Shown piece after piece: positions 49,612 through 56,957 of a stretch of 64,000 bases of DNA. Source of the stretch: Clostridia bacterium (GTDB lineage: Bacteria; Bacillota; Clostridia; Oscillospirales; Acutalibacteraceae); the NCBI GenBank assembly GCA_017428625.1, contig JAFRQM010000005.1:1-64000 (forward strand), given 5' to 3'. Within the stretch, counting starts at the first letter, position 1. Each line of letters starts with the position of its first letter. Under the pieces are notes generated by a model, which worked only from the letters and a program-made list of their open reading frames with translations, was not told the DNA's origin and did no database searches. Made by a program: the position numbers and the translations under genes.

Positions 49612-50916
49612 GTGATAAGCATTGCAAGAAACGACGGCATCGACAGGATCGTTGCCAGGAACAACAATCTGACGGCAAAGCAAATCGGCAATACCGAAAA
49701 GCACAATGAGAGGAAAAAGGAAAGTTATGTCAATCCGGATATTGTATCCGAAAGAACACATCTGAATTATCATTACAAATATCCCTCGGATGAGTATGAG
49801 TCAATATTTGCCTCTATGGTCGAATCGGGTGAAATCTCCACCAGAGGTCTTAAACCCGACGCCAAGAAATACGGGGAATTGATAATTGATGTGAACAGCG
49901 CATACTTTCACAATCACGGCGGATATGAATATGCCAAACAGTTTTATGCTTCGGCATACAGAGCCGCGGCAAAGATAATCGGCGGAGAGAAATATATATT
50001 ATCGGCCGTTATGCACGCTGATGAGCGAAACAGCAAAATGTCAAAGGAATTAGGAAAAGATATATACCATTATCATTTGCATATTGTATATATCCCCGTA
50101 GTTGAAAAAGAAATCCGATATTCCAAACGGTGCAAAGATCCGTCTCTTGTGGGCAAGGTTAAGGAAGTTATTCATCAGGTAAGCGCAAGCAAGAAGTGGG
50201 CGTCTTCTCCAGCCGTTGATGAAAAAGGAAACATAATCCTTAACAAAAACGGCAAACCCGTTCTGAAAAAATCCTATTCCAAGTTGCAGGATGATATCTT
50301 TGCCGAAATGAGAGGTATGGGATATACCGACATTGAGCGCGGAGAGAAAAACAGCGGCGAGGAACACTTGTCTGTTACTCAGTTCAAGATTATGCAGGAA
50401 GAGGAAACATTATCTGTTCTTGAAGAAAAAGATAAAGCTCTTACTGCAAAAATTGATGAGGACAAGAAGAAAGTCGAAGTCATTGCCAAAAAGTCGGCAA
50501 AAATCAAAGGCATGATTAATGAGGAATTTCCGGATGCCGAGGAATCGCTGCCCTATCCGAAAACAATTGAATCGGCAGGCGCATACAGAAAAAGAATAAT
50601 GCCGATAGTTGCCAGGATAATTGATAAGGCAAGAACACTGTTTTCGCACAACTTCCAACTGCAATCAAAACTCAAAAGAGCAAATGAAGATATTGAACGA
50701 AAACAGAGCAGAATCAACAATCTTGAAGACCGTCTCAAATCCAAAGATGAGGAAATGAAACCGTATAAGGACAGAGCAGGCAAATACGATCTTCTGATTC
50801 AGGGCTTCGGTGAGGCAAGTGTAACCGCGCTGCTCGAAAAAGCGCACGAGAATATCCAGATCGAAAGCGCACGGCGCAGAGCCGAAAGACAGCACAGAAC
50901 CTATTATGAGAGGTAA
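49612..50916 (+). CDS. MobV/Pre-type relaxase 2
   Basis: About 434 residues. The N-terminal block TEKHNERKKESYVNPDI with RTHLNYHY, the metal/active-site region HADERN...YHYHLHIVY, then a long coiled-coil C-terminal half (LSVLEEKDKALTAKIDEDKKK) give the MobV family. It should nick the oriT at 49522 and carry the strand during mobilization. The start is uncertain: GTG 49612 is the best in-frame candidate but its ribosome site is poor; the frame is open back to 49540. It follows the partition genes on the same strand. Confidence 0.85.
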   Translation: MISIARNDGIDRIVARNNNLTAKQIGNTEKHNERKKESYVNPDIVSERTHLNYHYKYPSDEYESIFASMVESGEISTRGLKPDAKKYGELIIDVNSAYFHNHGGYEYAKQFYASAYRAAAKIIGGEKYILSAVMHADERNSKMSKELGKDIYHYHLHIVYIPVVEKEIRYSKRCKDPSLVGKVKEVIHQVSASKKWASSPAVDEKGNIILNKNGKPVLKKSYSKLQDDIFAEMRGMGYTDIERGEKNSGEEHLSVTQFKIMQEEETLSVLEEKDKALTAKIDEDKKKVEVIAKKSAKIKGMINEEFPDAEESLPYPKTIESAGAYRKRIMPIVARIIDKARTLFSHNFQLQSKLKRANEDIERKQSRINNLEDRLKSKDEEMKPYKDRAGKYDLLIQGFGEASVTALLEKAHENIQIESARRRAERQHRTYYER

Positions 50917-51047
50917 TTATCTCTCGAAACATTATTAAGACAGACCCGAAATACATTTATAGCAGCATTAAGGAGTTAATATTATGCAAACTATAAAATA
51001 CCATGACCGCGTCCAACCGAAAAATCTAATAAGGAAGGAGGAGTTAA

Positions 51048-51270
51048 ATGAAGCAGTCACGAGGGGCTATGGATATGTTTACATCAGCATGTGGCCAGAC
51101 CTAAAGTGTTCAAAAATGAAACCGCTATCCCCGATGAAAAAATCGAGATGCTGGCATCGGCACTTCTGCCGTCCGTTCTGGAGTTCTGGAAAAGTGAACA
51201 TAATCAGTCCGACAGTCCGGAAACAGATAACACCGAAGCCGAAACGGTTTCCGTAAACAATGAAATATAA
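51048..51270 (+). pseudogene. Frameshifted small relaxase-associated gene
   Basis: GGAGGAG and ATG 51048 open a frame MKQSRGAMDMFTSACGQT that stops after 18 codons, while the next frame continues with RPKVFKNETAIPDEKIEMLASALLP to 51270. Together they look like one small protein of about 70 residues broken by a single-base change near 51090-51100. It lies between relaxase 2 and the serine recombinase, the same relative place as other small genes beside relaxases in this window. Confidence 0.5.
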
Positions 51271-51358
51271 AGTAAAAATAATTGAAATCGGCATCCGGTT
51301 ATGCTAAAATTGAGATGCAAAAGTGTAATCGGATGCTTTCCTAAAGGGAGGTATCAGA

Positions 51359-52942
51359 TTGACAGCAGTAATTTATGCAAGGTATTCTTGCGACAACCAG
51401 AGAGAGGAGTCGATAGACGGTCAGATCAGAGAATGCACCGAGTTTGCCGAAAGAAGCGGTATAACCGTTCTCCGCTGCTACTGCGACAGAGCTCTTTCCG
51501 CCAAAACAGACAACCGTCCCCAGTTCCTTGAAATGATCCGCGACGCAGAGAAAAATCTGTTTGATATGATTATCGTCTGGAAGCTGGACCGTTTCGCCCG
51601 AAACCGTTATGACAGCGCCAGATACAAGGCGCTGTTGAAAAAACATAATGTAAAAGTGGTATCCGCAACCGAACACATTTCCGAAGGTTCGGAAGGAATA
51701 TTGCTTGAGTCAATTCTTGAAGGTTATGCGGAATTCTACTCAGCGGAACTATCGGAAAAGGTGGTCAGGGGTATGACGGAAAATGTGCTCAAAGGTAAAT
51801 TCAACGGCGGAACACCCACAATCGGTTATAAGGTTACAGACGGATGTATGGTTAAGGATGAACTGACAGCCCCGTATATTATGGAAGCGTTTCAGATGTA
51901 TGCAAACGGCTACAGCATCCACGAAGTCCGCGCGTTTCTCAATGAACACGGCGTTCGTCAATACAACGGCAAACCTGTTTCTTATTCGACAGTCGGCAGG
52001 ATGCTGAAAAACAGGCGGTATCTGGGAGAAATAACATTCCGCGACACATTCAGAGCGGACGCGATTCCGGCGATAGTTACGCCCGAGCTTTTTGATAGAG
52101 TTCAGCAGAAGCTCGTTCTCAACAAGCATGCTCCAGGCAGAAACAAGGCAAATGACGAATACATTCTCACAACCAAGTTTTATTGCGGGCAGTGCGGTGC
52201 CTATATGATAGGCGAAAGCGGCAAAAATAAATACGGTGCTGTTTACCGTTATTACAAGTGTGCTTATAAAAAGAATCAGCACGGCGACTGTCCCTGCAAA
52301 GCAATACGCAAAGACGACATTGAGAATCTTATCATTTCCAAGACGCTGAAAATGCTTCAGGAGGAAAAGACGGTCGATGCTATTGTTTCAATGATATTGA
52401 GTCTTCAGACGCGCGAAAACACAACACTCCCGTTACTCGAGCATCAGCTCAGCGAGACAGAGACGGCAATTGCCAACCTTATGATTGCGATTGAACAGGG
52501 AATCCTTACTAAATCGACCAAGTCGCGTATGGAAGAACTTGAAGCAATGCGGGAAGATCTCGAATGTAAAATACTTAACGAGAAACTTGCGCAGCCTGCC
52601 ATTGACGAAGCTTTTGTGAGAGAGTTTCTCAGCCGGTTCACAACCTGTGAAAAGCCGACAGCCGCACAGAAAAAGCAACTGATTGAAACGTTTATAAACT
52701 CTATCTTTCTCTTTGATGACAAGGTCGTCATCACTTACAATTATATGGAGCAACAGGATACTGTTATGCTCTCCGATTTGATTAACTCGATTTTTTTAAT
52801 TGGGTGTTCACCAAACGAGCGGTATCCGAACCTATCCTACAACGAAGGATTGGTTTGGATATCTTTCATTTTAGGGCAGAATCAAGACCTTGCGCTTGTC
52901 AGATCATTTATCGATACGGAGGTTGAATATGCTTTACATTAA
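51359..52942 (+). CDS. Large serine recombinase (site-specific integrase)
   Basis: 527 residues: an N-terminal resolvase domain with the catalytic IYARYSCDNQREESIDGQ (Ser near residue 10) and IVWKLDRFARNRYD, a Recombinase domain (about 165-270), a zinc ribbon CGQCGAYMIG...CAYKKNQHGDCPC, and a coiled-coil region before the C-terminus. Such enzymes integrate and excise mobile elements at short attP/attB cores. The start is TTG 51359, with GGGAGG 7 nt upstream. It overlaps the DUF6061 gene by 14 bp. A GCATCCG...CGGATGC inverted repeat lies just upstream and may be part of an operator or attachment site. Confidence 0.93.
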   Translation: MTAVIYARYSCDNQREESIDGQIRECTEFAERSGITVLRCYCDRALSAKTDNRPQFLEMIRDAEKNLFDMIIVWKLDRFARNRYDSARYKALLKKHNVKVVSATEHISEGSEGILLESILEGYAEFYSAELSEKVVRGMTENVLKGKFNGGTPTIGYKVTDGCMVKDELTAPYIMEAFQMYANGYSIHEVRAFLNEHGVRQYNGKPVSYSTVGRMLKNRRYLGEITFRDTFRADAIPAIVTPELFDRVQQKLVLNKHAPGRNKANDEYILTTKFYCGQCGAYMIGESGKNKYGAVYRYYKCAYKKNQHGDCPCKAIRKDDIENLIISKTLKMLQEEKTVDAIVSMILSLQTRENTTLPLLEHQLSETETAIANLMIAIEQGILTKSTKSRMEELEAMREDLECKILNEKLAQPAIDEAFVREFLSRFTTCEKPTAAQKKQLIETFINSIFLFDDKVVITYNYMEQQDTVMLSDLINSIFLIGCSPNERYPNLSYNEGLVWISFILGQNQDLALVRSFIDTEVEYALH

Positions 52943-53171
52943 AACCTGTGAATACAATATTGACAGCGGTTATCTTGAAGCGGAGGATGTTTTCGGCATT
53001 AAATATTCCGTTGATGTCTGTGCCGTTGAATACGAGTATGCGGATAATATGTATGACCGCTCGGCTCTGGATTATCTCCTGTATAACAAACCCGTAGAAT
53101 ATATGAATCTGCTTCTCTCGGGAGAGCTTCCGGAATATATCAACACGCATCATTTCAGATTGGAAGATTGA
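52929..53171 (+). CDS. DUF6061 family protein, second full copy
   Basis: An 80-residue protein, MLYIKTCEYNIDSGYLEAEDV..., with NMYDRSALDYLLYNKPVEYMNLLL. It is about as long as the copy at 33263 but clearly diverged at DNA level. It overlaps the serine recombinase by 14 bp, with GGAGG 7 nt upstream inside the recombinase gene, so it is translationally coupled to it. The function is unknown; coupling suggests a role in integration or excision, which is inference. Confidence 0.78.
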   Translation: MLYIKTCEYNIDSGYLEAEDVFGIKYSVDVCAVEYEYADNMYDRSALDYLLYNKPVEYMNLLLSGELPEYINTHHFRLED

Positions 53172-53176
53172 AAGAA

Positions 53177-53213
53177 TCGCCCCTTTGCTTATGCATTGGG
53201 GCGACGCTTTTTA
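53177..53213 (+). terminator. Rho-independent terminator
   Basis: Stem TCGCCCC/GGGGCGA with a 14-nt loop followed by a T-rich tract, closing the recombinase-DUF6061 operon. Confidence 0.8.
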
Positions 53214-53414
53214 TTTGCCCGAATTATCGGCTGATTTACATTCGGTATTATACATCAGCAACCACGGCTCAAGCCATTGAGAAAATATGCGTATAAATTC
53301 ATCTTCGGTCAGCATTCTTTCGGTTAATGCCTCTTGAGCGCTTTTGCGTTTGTCAGCTGTTTTTTCATCGGTTAAAGAATCTTCGGTGTGGATCTCTGCA
53401 TAGCATTCCTCCAT
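53211..53414 (-). CDS. Small relaxase-associated protein, unknown function
   Basis: A 67-residue frame downstream of relaxase 3 on the same strand: MEECYAEIHTEDS..., with LTEDEFIRIFSQWLEPWLLMYN. The short, acidic protein with an aromatic, leucine-rich C-terminal half parallels the small genes next to the other two relaxases. The GGAGG here overlaps the first codons rather than preceding them, so the true start may be further in. The function is unknown. Confidence 0.45.
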   Translation of the reverse strand: MEECYAEIHTEDSLTDEKTADKRKSAQEALTERMLTEDEFIRIFSQWLEPWLLMYNTECKSADNSGK

Positions 53415-53504
53415 TCATAATTATTGCTGCTTATGGTTTTGTTTTCAGACCTTCATAGGCAGTTTTCCCCTCTCATAGTTATAGTTTTCCCGGTCATATT
53501 GATA

Positions 53505-54455
53505 TTAACTTTTTTCATGTGATTGAATTTGCGCTCCGTGTGATTTTGATTTATATAACTCCAGAATATCGGGCGGAATGTTTGAAACAAGCGATTTCAA
53601 CTCTTCATATTCCTGTTGCCGCTTCTTCATTTCAAGCTTTTCGGTTACGCTGATTTTGCTTTCCCTTTTGAGATCGGCATTCTCTTTTCTCATTTGCTTC
53701 ATTGTTTCATCATAAACAGCGAGTTTTGAAAGCAAATCGGCTCTGTCGGACATATATTTTGAAATCATTTTTTCGGCATCCGCCTTGCTCTGTTTCAAAT
53801 TCATAATTCCGATATTTTCTATTGCCGCCGAAATCTTCTCTGCCTGCTTGTTCAGATTCTTCGCTTTCTTGAAAAGCTGAGTCGGTATGTAGGTCCTTCC
53901 GGTTATCTGACTGCTGGTGCCTCTCTCAAGCTCATGATATTTCTTTGACATCCACGAATGATATGCGTCCTGCCAAAATGTCAGTTTCTGTTTATTGCCG
54001 ATTATCTCTTTTGCACTTAATCTGTGGTCTTTTGTAATCGGAACAAAACACAGATGCATATGCGGTGTAGTTTCATCCATATGGACGGCTGCGGAGATAA
54101 TTGTTCCGGGTGTGAGATTCTTTTCATAAAACGCGAGGGCATATTCAAAGAATTCTCTGATTTCCTTTTTGTTTTTCTTCTTGAAGAAATCGGGACTTGC
54201 GGTTACTACGGTTTCGACTAAAACAACGCTGTCTTTTCTTGTTTTGCATTTGTGAATTGCAATCAGTTTGTTGATAAGTTCTCTGTAACTGCTGTTTCTT
54301 TTGACAAGGTTGTAATTCTCCTTTGTCCTGCTCAGGTCAATATCGGGATTGCTCTTATATTCTGTTTTTGTTCTTTCGTTGTGCGCTTCAATTCCGCCGA
54401 CGGCTTGTGCCTTGTGTTTTTGAAAACGCATTATTGCATAATTTGCGGGTATCAC
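53505..54455 (-). CDS. MobV/Pre-type relaxase 3
   Basis: 316 residues with the canonical MobV opening YAIMRFQKHKAQAVGGIEAHNERT, PDIDLSRTKENYNL, the active-site block VHMDETTPHMHLCFVP and a coiled-coil tail. The tail is shorter than in relaxase 2. The start at GTG 54455 sits directly against AAAGGAGC, an unusually short spacing. A promoter with a LexA-like box lies about 260 bp upstream and a hairpin with a T-run lies in the leader. Confidence 0.87.
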   Translation of the reverse strand: MIPANYAIMRFQKHKAQAVGGIEAHNERTKTEYKSNPDIDLSRTKENYNLVKRNSSYRELINKLIAIHKCKTRKDSVVLVETVVTASPDFFKKKNKKEIREFFEYALAFYEKNLTPGTIISAAVHMDETTPHMHLCFVPITKDHRLSAKEIIGNKQKLTFWQDAYHSWMSKKYHELERGTSSQITGRTYIPTQLFKKAKNLNKQAEKISAAIENIGIMNLKQSKADAEKMISKYMSDRADLLSKLAVYDETMKQMRKENADLKRESKISVTEKLEMKKRQQEYEELKSLVSNIPPDILELYKSKSHGAQIQSHEKS

Positions 54456-54532
54456 GCTCCTTTCGATTTTTCAGTTTTGTTGTTATTCTTTAATCTTTTT
54501 TTGCTATGTCATAGTTTTTCCTCCTTTTTTGC

Positions 54533-54609
54533 AAAAAATAAAAAGCACTGCAAGAGTGAACTAAGCCACAGATTTCTCTTGTGAACTCAATTCGACTTCT
54601 TACGGTGCT
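54533..54609 (-). terminator. Leader terminator/attenuator before relaxase 3
   Basis: On the minus strand AGCACCGTAAGAAG pairs with CTCTTGCAGTGCT (12 pairs, one internal mismatch) and is followed by TTTTTATTTTTT. It lies between the promoter at 54716 and the relaxase start, so most transcripts may end here unless the hairpin is prevented. Confidence 0.6.
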
Positions 54610-54715
54610 TGGTAGTTTTTCAGGTGCCTCTTTCTGTTCGGCGCAGAGCTGCTCCGCTTACGCGATTTAAAGCCGTATTCAATTTTTGCTTTGGACGCCT
54701 TGTCCTTACGCAAAT

Positions 54716-54744
54716 AGTATAGAACAAATGTTCTCGCTTGTCAA
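54716..54744 (-). promoter_or_regulatory. Sigma-A promoter with LexA-like box for relaxase 3
   Basis: Minus-strand TTGACA (54739-54744), 17-bp spacer and TATACT (54716-54721). The spacer contains the palindrome GAACATTTGTTC (54722-54733), matching the GAAC-N4-GTTC core of Gram-positive LexA boxes. Relaxase expression would then respond to DNA damage. Confidence 0.65.
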
Positions 54745-54807
54745 TAGAACTTCTGATATTATTTTCAATAAATTATCAAAACAATATATCTTAGCTATTA
54801 TTCAATT

Positions 54808-54825
54808 GGTGCCAAATCCGGCACC
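54808..54825. promoter_or_regulatory. GGTGCC-N6-GGCACC palindrome, copy 3
   Basis: Perfect arms with centre AAATCC, in a non-coding stretch about 5.5 kb from copies 1 and 2. Confidence 0.6.
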
Positions 54826-54838
54826 ACAAAATATTTTC

Positions 54839-54856
54839 GGTGCCGTTATTGACACC
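54839..54856. promoter_or_regulatory. GGTGCC-N6-GACACC palindrome, copy 4
   Basis: Arms as in the other copies with one mismatch, centre GTTATT, 31 bp start-to-start from copy 3. Confidence 0.55.
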
Positions 54857-55030
54857 GTTATTGCATTTTCGTTACCATTTAACCGGATATATCATTCTTA
54901 AAAAATGATGAAAACATTGCGTTTATGAAATCAACTTGTTTTTAATTTCCTTAAAAATGTAAAAAATATCTGTTCTGCGGAACGGGATATATACGCCCTT
55001 TGCCTTTTTGAGCCGCAAACTAAAATTACC
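54857..55030. other. AT-rich non-coding spacer
   Basis: No credible gene or structured element was recognised in this stretch between the fourth palindrome and the hairpin cluster that begins at 55031. It is AT-rich on both strands. Confidence 0.4.
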
Positions 55031-55063
55031 GAAATCGGCAATTTCAAAATTAATGCCGATTTC
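55031..55063. repeat. Perfect inverted repeat (hairpin 1 of five)
   Basis: Arms GAAATCGGCA (55031-55040) and TGCCGATTTC (55054-55063). Confidence 0.7.
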
Positions 55064-55074
55064 TCAATTCCGCC

Positions 55075-55123
55075 GAAAAACAAAAATCTCAATCTTGCTG
55101 TAAATTGGTAAAATTGAGATTTT
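55075..55123 (-). terminator. Probable terminator of the leftward defence cluster (hairpin 2)
   Basis: Perfect 11-bp arms AAAATCTCAAT/ATTGAGATTTT (55083-55093 and 55113-55123); on the minus strand the second arm runs into TTTTTGTTTTT. It is the first strong minus-strand terminator after the nuclease gene at 55677. Confidence 0.65.
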
Positions 55124-55188
55124 CTTCGTTTTTAATGAAAAAGACCTGCGATTTTTCCGGCTCTTTTGGGCAAAGGTCTAACACACTA

Positions 55189-55335
55189 GACTTTGCATAG
55201 CGCAAAGTCGGTGTGCCAAAGGGGAATGGCAAATATCCTCAAACGCCTGTTTTCGCATTTTTGCCTTTTCCGTTCCCCTTTTGGATTACCCCCGGAGATT
55301 GAAATCCTTCAAAAACGCTCTTTCGGATTTCAATC
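55189..55335. repeat. Cluster of three further inverted repeats
   Basis: GACTTTGC/GCAAAGTC (55189-55209); CCAAAGGGGAA with GTTCCCCTTTTGG (55216-55284, imperfect, extended by GGCAAA/TTTGCC); and perfect GATTGAAATCC/GGATTTCAATC (55297-55335). Together with hairpins 1 and 2 they make five structures within 310 bp and no gene. This could be a replication origin, an attachment region or a structured RNA. Confidence 0.6.
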
Positions 55336-55558
55336 GGAATTGCCGGATTGTATCATATTGTATCAATTTGGCTGTCGGCAATTCGTATTTTCACTTGGTG
55401 AACTTCCATAATTTGATGATAGCGAAGAATATAAAGCGTTTTTCTCTTCCCAACTTTTAATGTCCTCTATTTTATGTTCTGACATCCATCAACTTCCGAA
55501 ATATTCTATTCTTTCATCAATAATATATGCAATAAAGAGTTTTAGATTTTCATCAAAT

Positions 55559-55651
55559 CTAAGCAAATACGACATCCCAACCAAGCACATCACGGAGCTG
55601 GTTTCCGGCGCTTTCCTGCACGAGGATATTTTCAGAATAATCGTAGCTCAT
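55559..55651 (-). pseudogene. N-terminal relic of a type I hsdR
   Basis: A 30-codon frame MSYDYSENILVQESAGNQLRDVLGWDVVFA ends at a stop. This matches the usual opening of type I HsdR proteins (S.NTLVQ...LR..LGWD). It shows that a further type I locus was cut down here. It lies directly behind the nuclease gene. Confidence 0.6.
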
Positions 55652-55676
55652 AGGTTCACATCCTGTATATGGAAGT

Positions 55677-56927
55677 TTACTGTTTTATATACAAATCGAA
55701 TGCTTGTATATTTAGTGCAATATCTAACTGCTTATCTTTATCATAATAGACACAATCCCACCAATTTTGCTTTGCTTTAATGCAACTTTTGGTGTTTTTG
55801 TTTACCCAATTGTCAATGGTCGATAAAATATTTTTGAAATCGTTGTTTACTGTATTGAAAACAATCAGAGATATTTTTAGATCTTTCCATGTAGTATATC
55901 TCAATAATTGATTAACTGCTTCAGCGAATTTCTTTTCTCCATGCCATATTTTACATTCAGCAATATAGGCTGCTTTATTATCAAAAGGAATATAAATATC
56001 TGTTTTGCCTGTTTTTCTGAAAGTTTCTCCAGTGGTATTATCATAATGTGTTCCTAATGAAGCAATAATAACATCTCGGAGTTCTTCTTCGTCTCTTCCT
56101 GAGTGACTTCTTGCCGTCTGCTCCATAGAACTGCAACTGGAGTATATAATACTTTTTATGTTTTGGTAATCTTCATCATTTATTGTATATTCTTGTAATT
56201 TATTATTTGTTAGCACTTGATATTTAGGGGAAGGGGTGCGCTTGAGTTTTATTGGGATCATTTCGGAAGGATTATCACTTGTATCCGAAGAAATATTTAA
56301 AACTTGCTTTATTTTTAGAAAAGTGTCAGCTTTATCTTTACGTTCTTTAAGAAGTTGCATAATCTTAGGCTTAAGTTCAGTGTTATATTTTTCCGCATCA
56401 TTATTAGCATACTCAATCATAGTTCTGTAGCTTGCAAATTTTTTCTCAAACAATCCACCGACAAAATCTTTTAAATCTCCGCTGTGATTTGTTAATTCCG
56501 ATTGAGAAATGTCAATTGAAAATACAATATAACCAGATAAGCCTTCCCTTAATTGGACTAAATTATCACATTCAAACGAGCTTAAGAGTCGAGTGCTTGG
56601 GGTTGTCCGTAACAAAAATGGATCACCGTCAAATGGAATTTGATAGGAAAACTTAAAAGCATCTACAGTAAAATAAGCCGGTTCATAAGACGTTCTTAAA
56701 CGATTTGCTCTTTCAACAGTAGTTTTTGAAACGCTTTCCTTAATTGCATTATCCATTAATCTAATACAAGGAATATGATACTCTTGGTAAAAATACTCGC
56801 TATATTCTGATAGTTCATTATTCAGTATTTCTTCATCTGATAGTTCATTTATTCTGCTCTTTAAATTTAAATATACTCGATTGAAATAATCAGTTGTTGG
56901 TAAGTCATAAAAAAGCTTTTGTCTCAT
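55677..56927 (-). CDS. PD-(D/E)xK nuclease-domain protein, defence-associated
   Basis: 416 residues. The C-terminal third carries GRDEEELRD, GETFRKTGKTDIYIPF and AYIAECKIWHGEKKFAEAVNQLL: the acid (Glu 279-282), Asp 310, and E-x-K (Glu 324, Lys 326) expected of a PD-(D/E)xK nuclease. The N-terminal 250 residues are a helical, unrecognised domain with a possible coiled coil near 175-210. It is 30 bp downstream of the reverse transcriptase gene and codirectional, so they are probably co-transcribed. The likely role is a DNA-cleaving effector of a defence module; no named system could be assigned. Confidence 0.65.
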   Translation of the reverse strand: MRQKLFYDLPTTDYFNRVYLNLKSRINELSDEEILNNELSEYSEYFYQEYHIPCIRLMDNAIKESVSKTTVERANRLRTSYEPAYFTVDAFKFSYQIPFDGDPFLLRTTPSTRLLSSFECDNLVQLREGLSGYIVFSIDISQSELTNHSGDLKDFVGGLFEKKFASYRTMIEYANNDAEKYNTELKPKIMQLLKERKDKADTFLKIKQVLNISSDTSDNPSEMIPIKLKRTPSPKYQVLTNNKLQEYTINDEDYQNIKSIIYSSCSSMEQTARSHSGRDEEELRDVIIASLGTHYDNTTGETFRKTGKTDIYIPFDNKAAYIAECKIWHGEKKFAEAVNQLLRYTTWKDLKISLIVFNTVNNDFKNILSTIDNWVNKNTKSCIKAKQNWWDCVYYDKDKQLDIALNIQAFDLYIKQ

Positions 56928-56957
56928 AGTTAATCAACCTATATAATTGAACCAATT

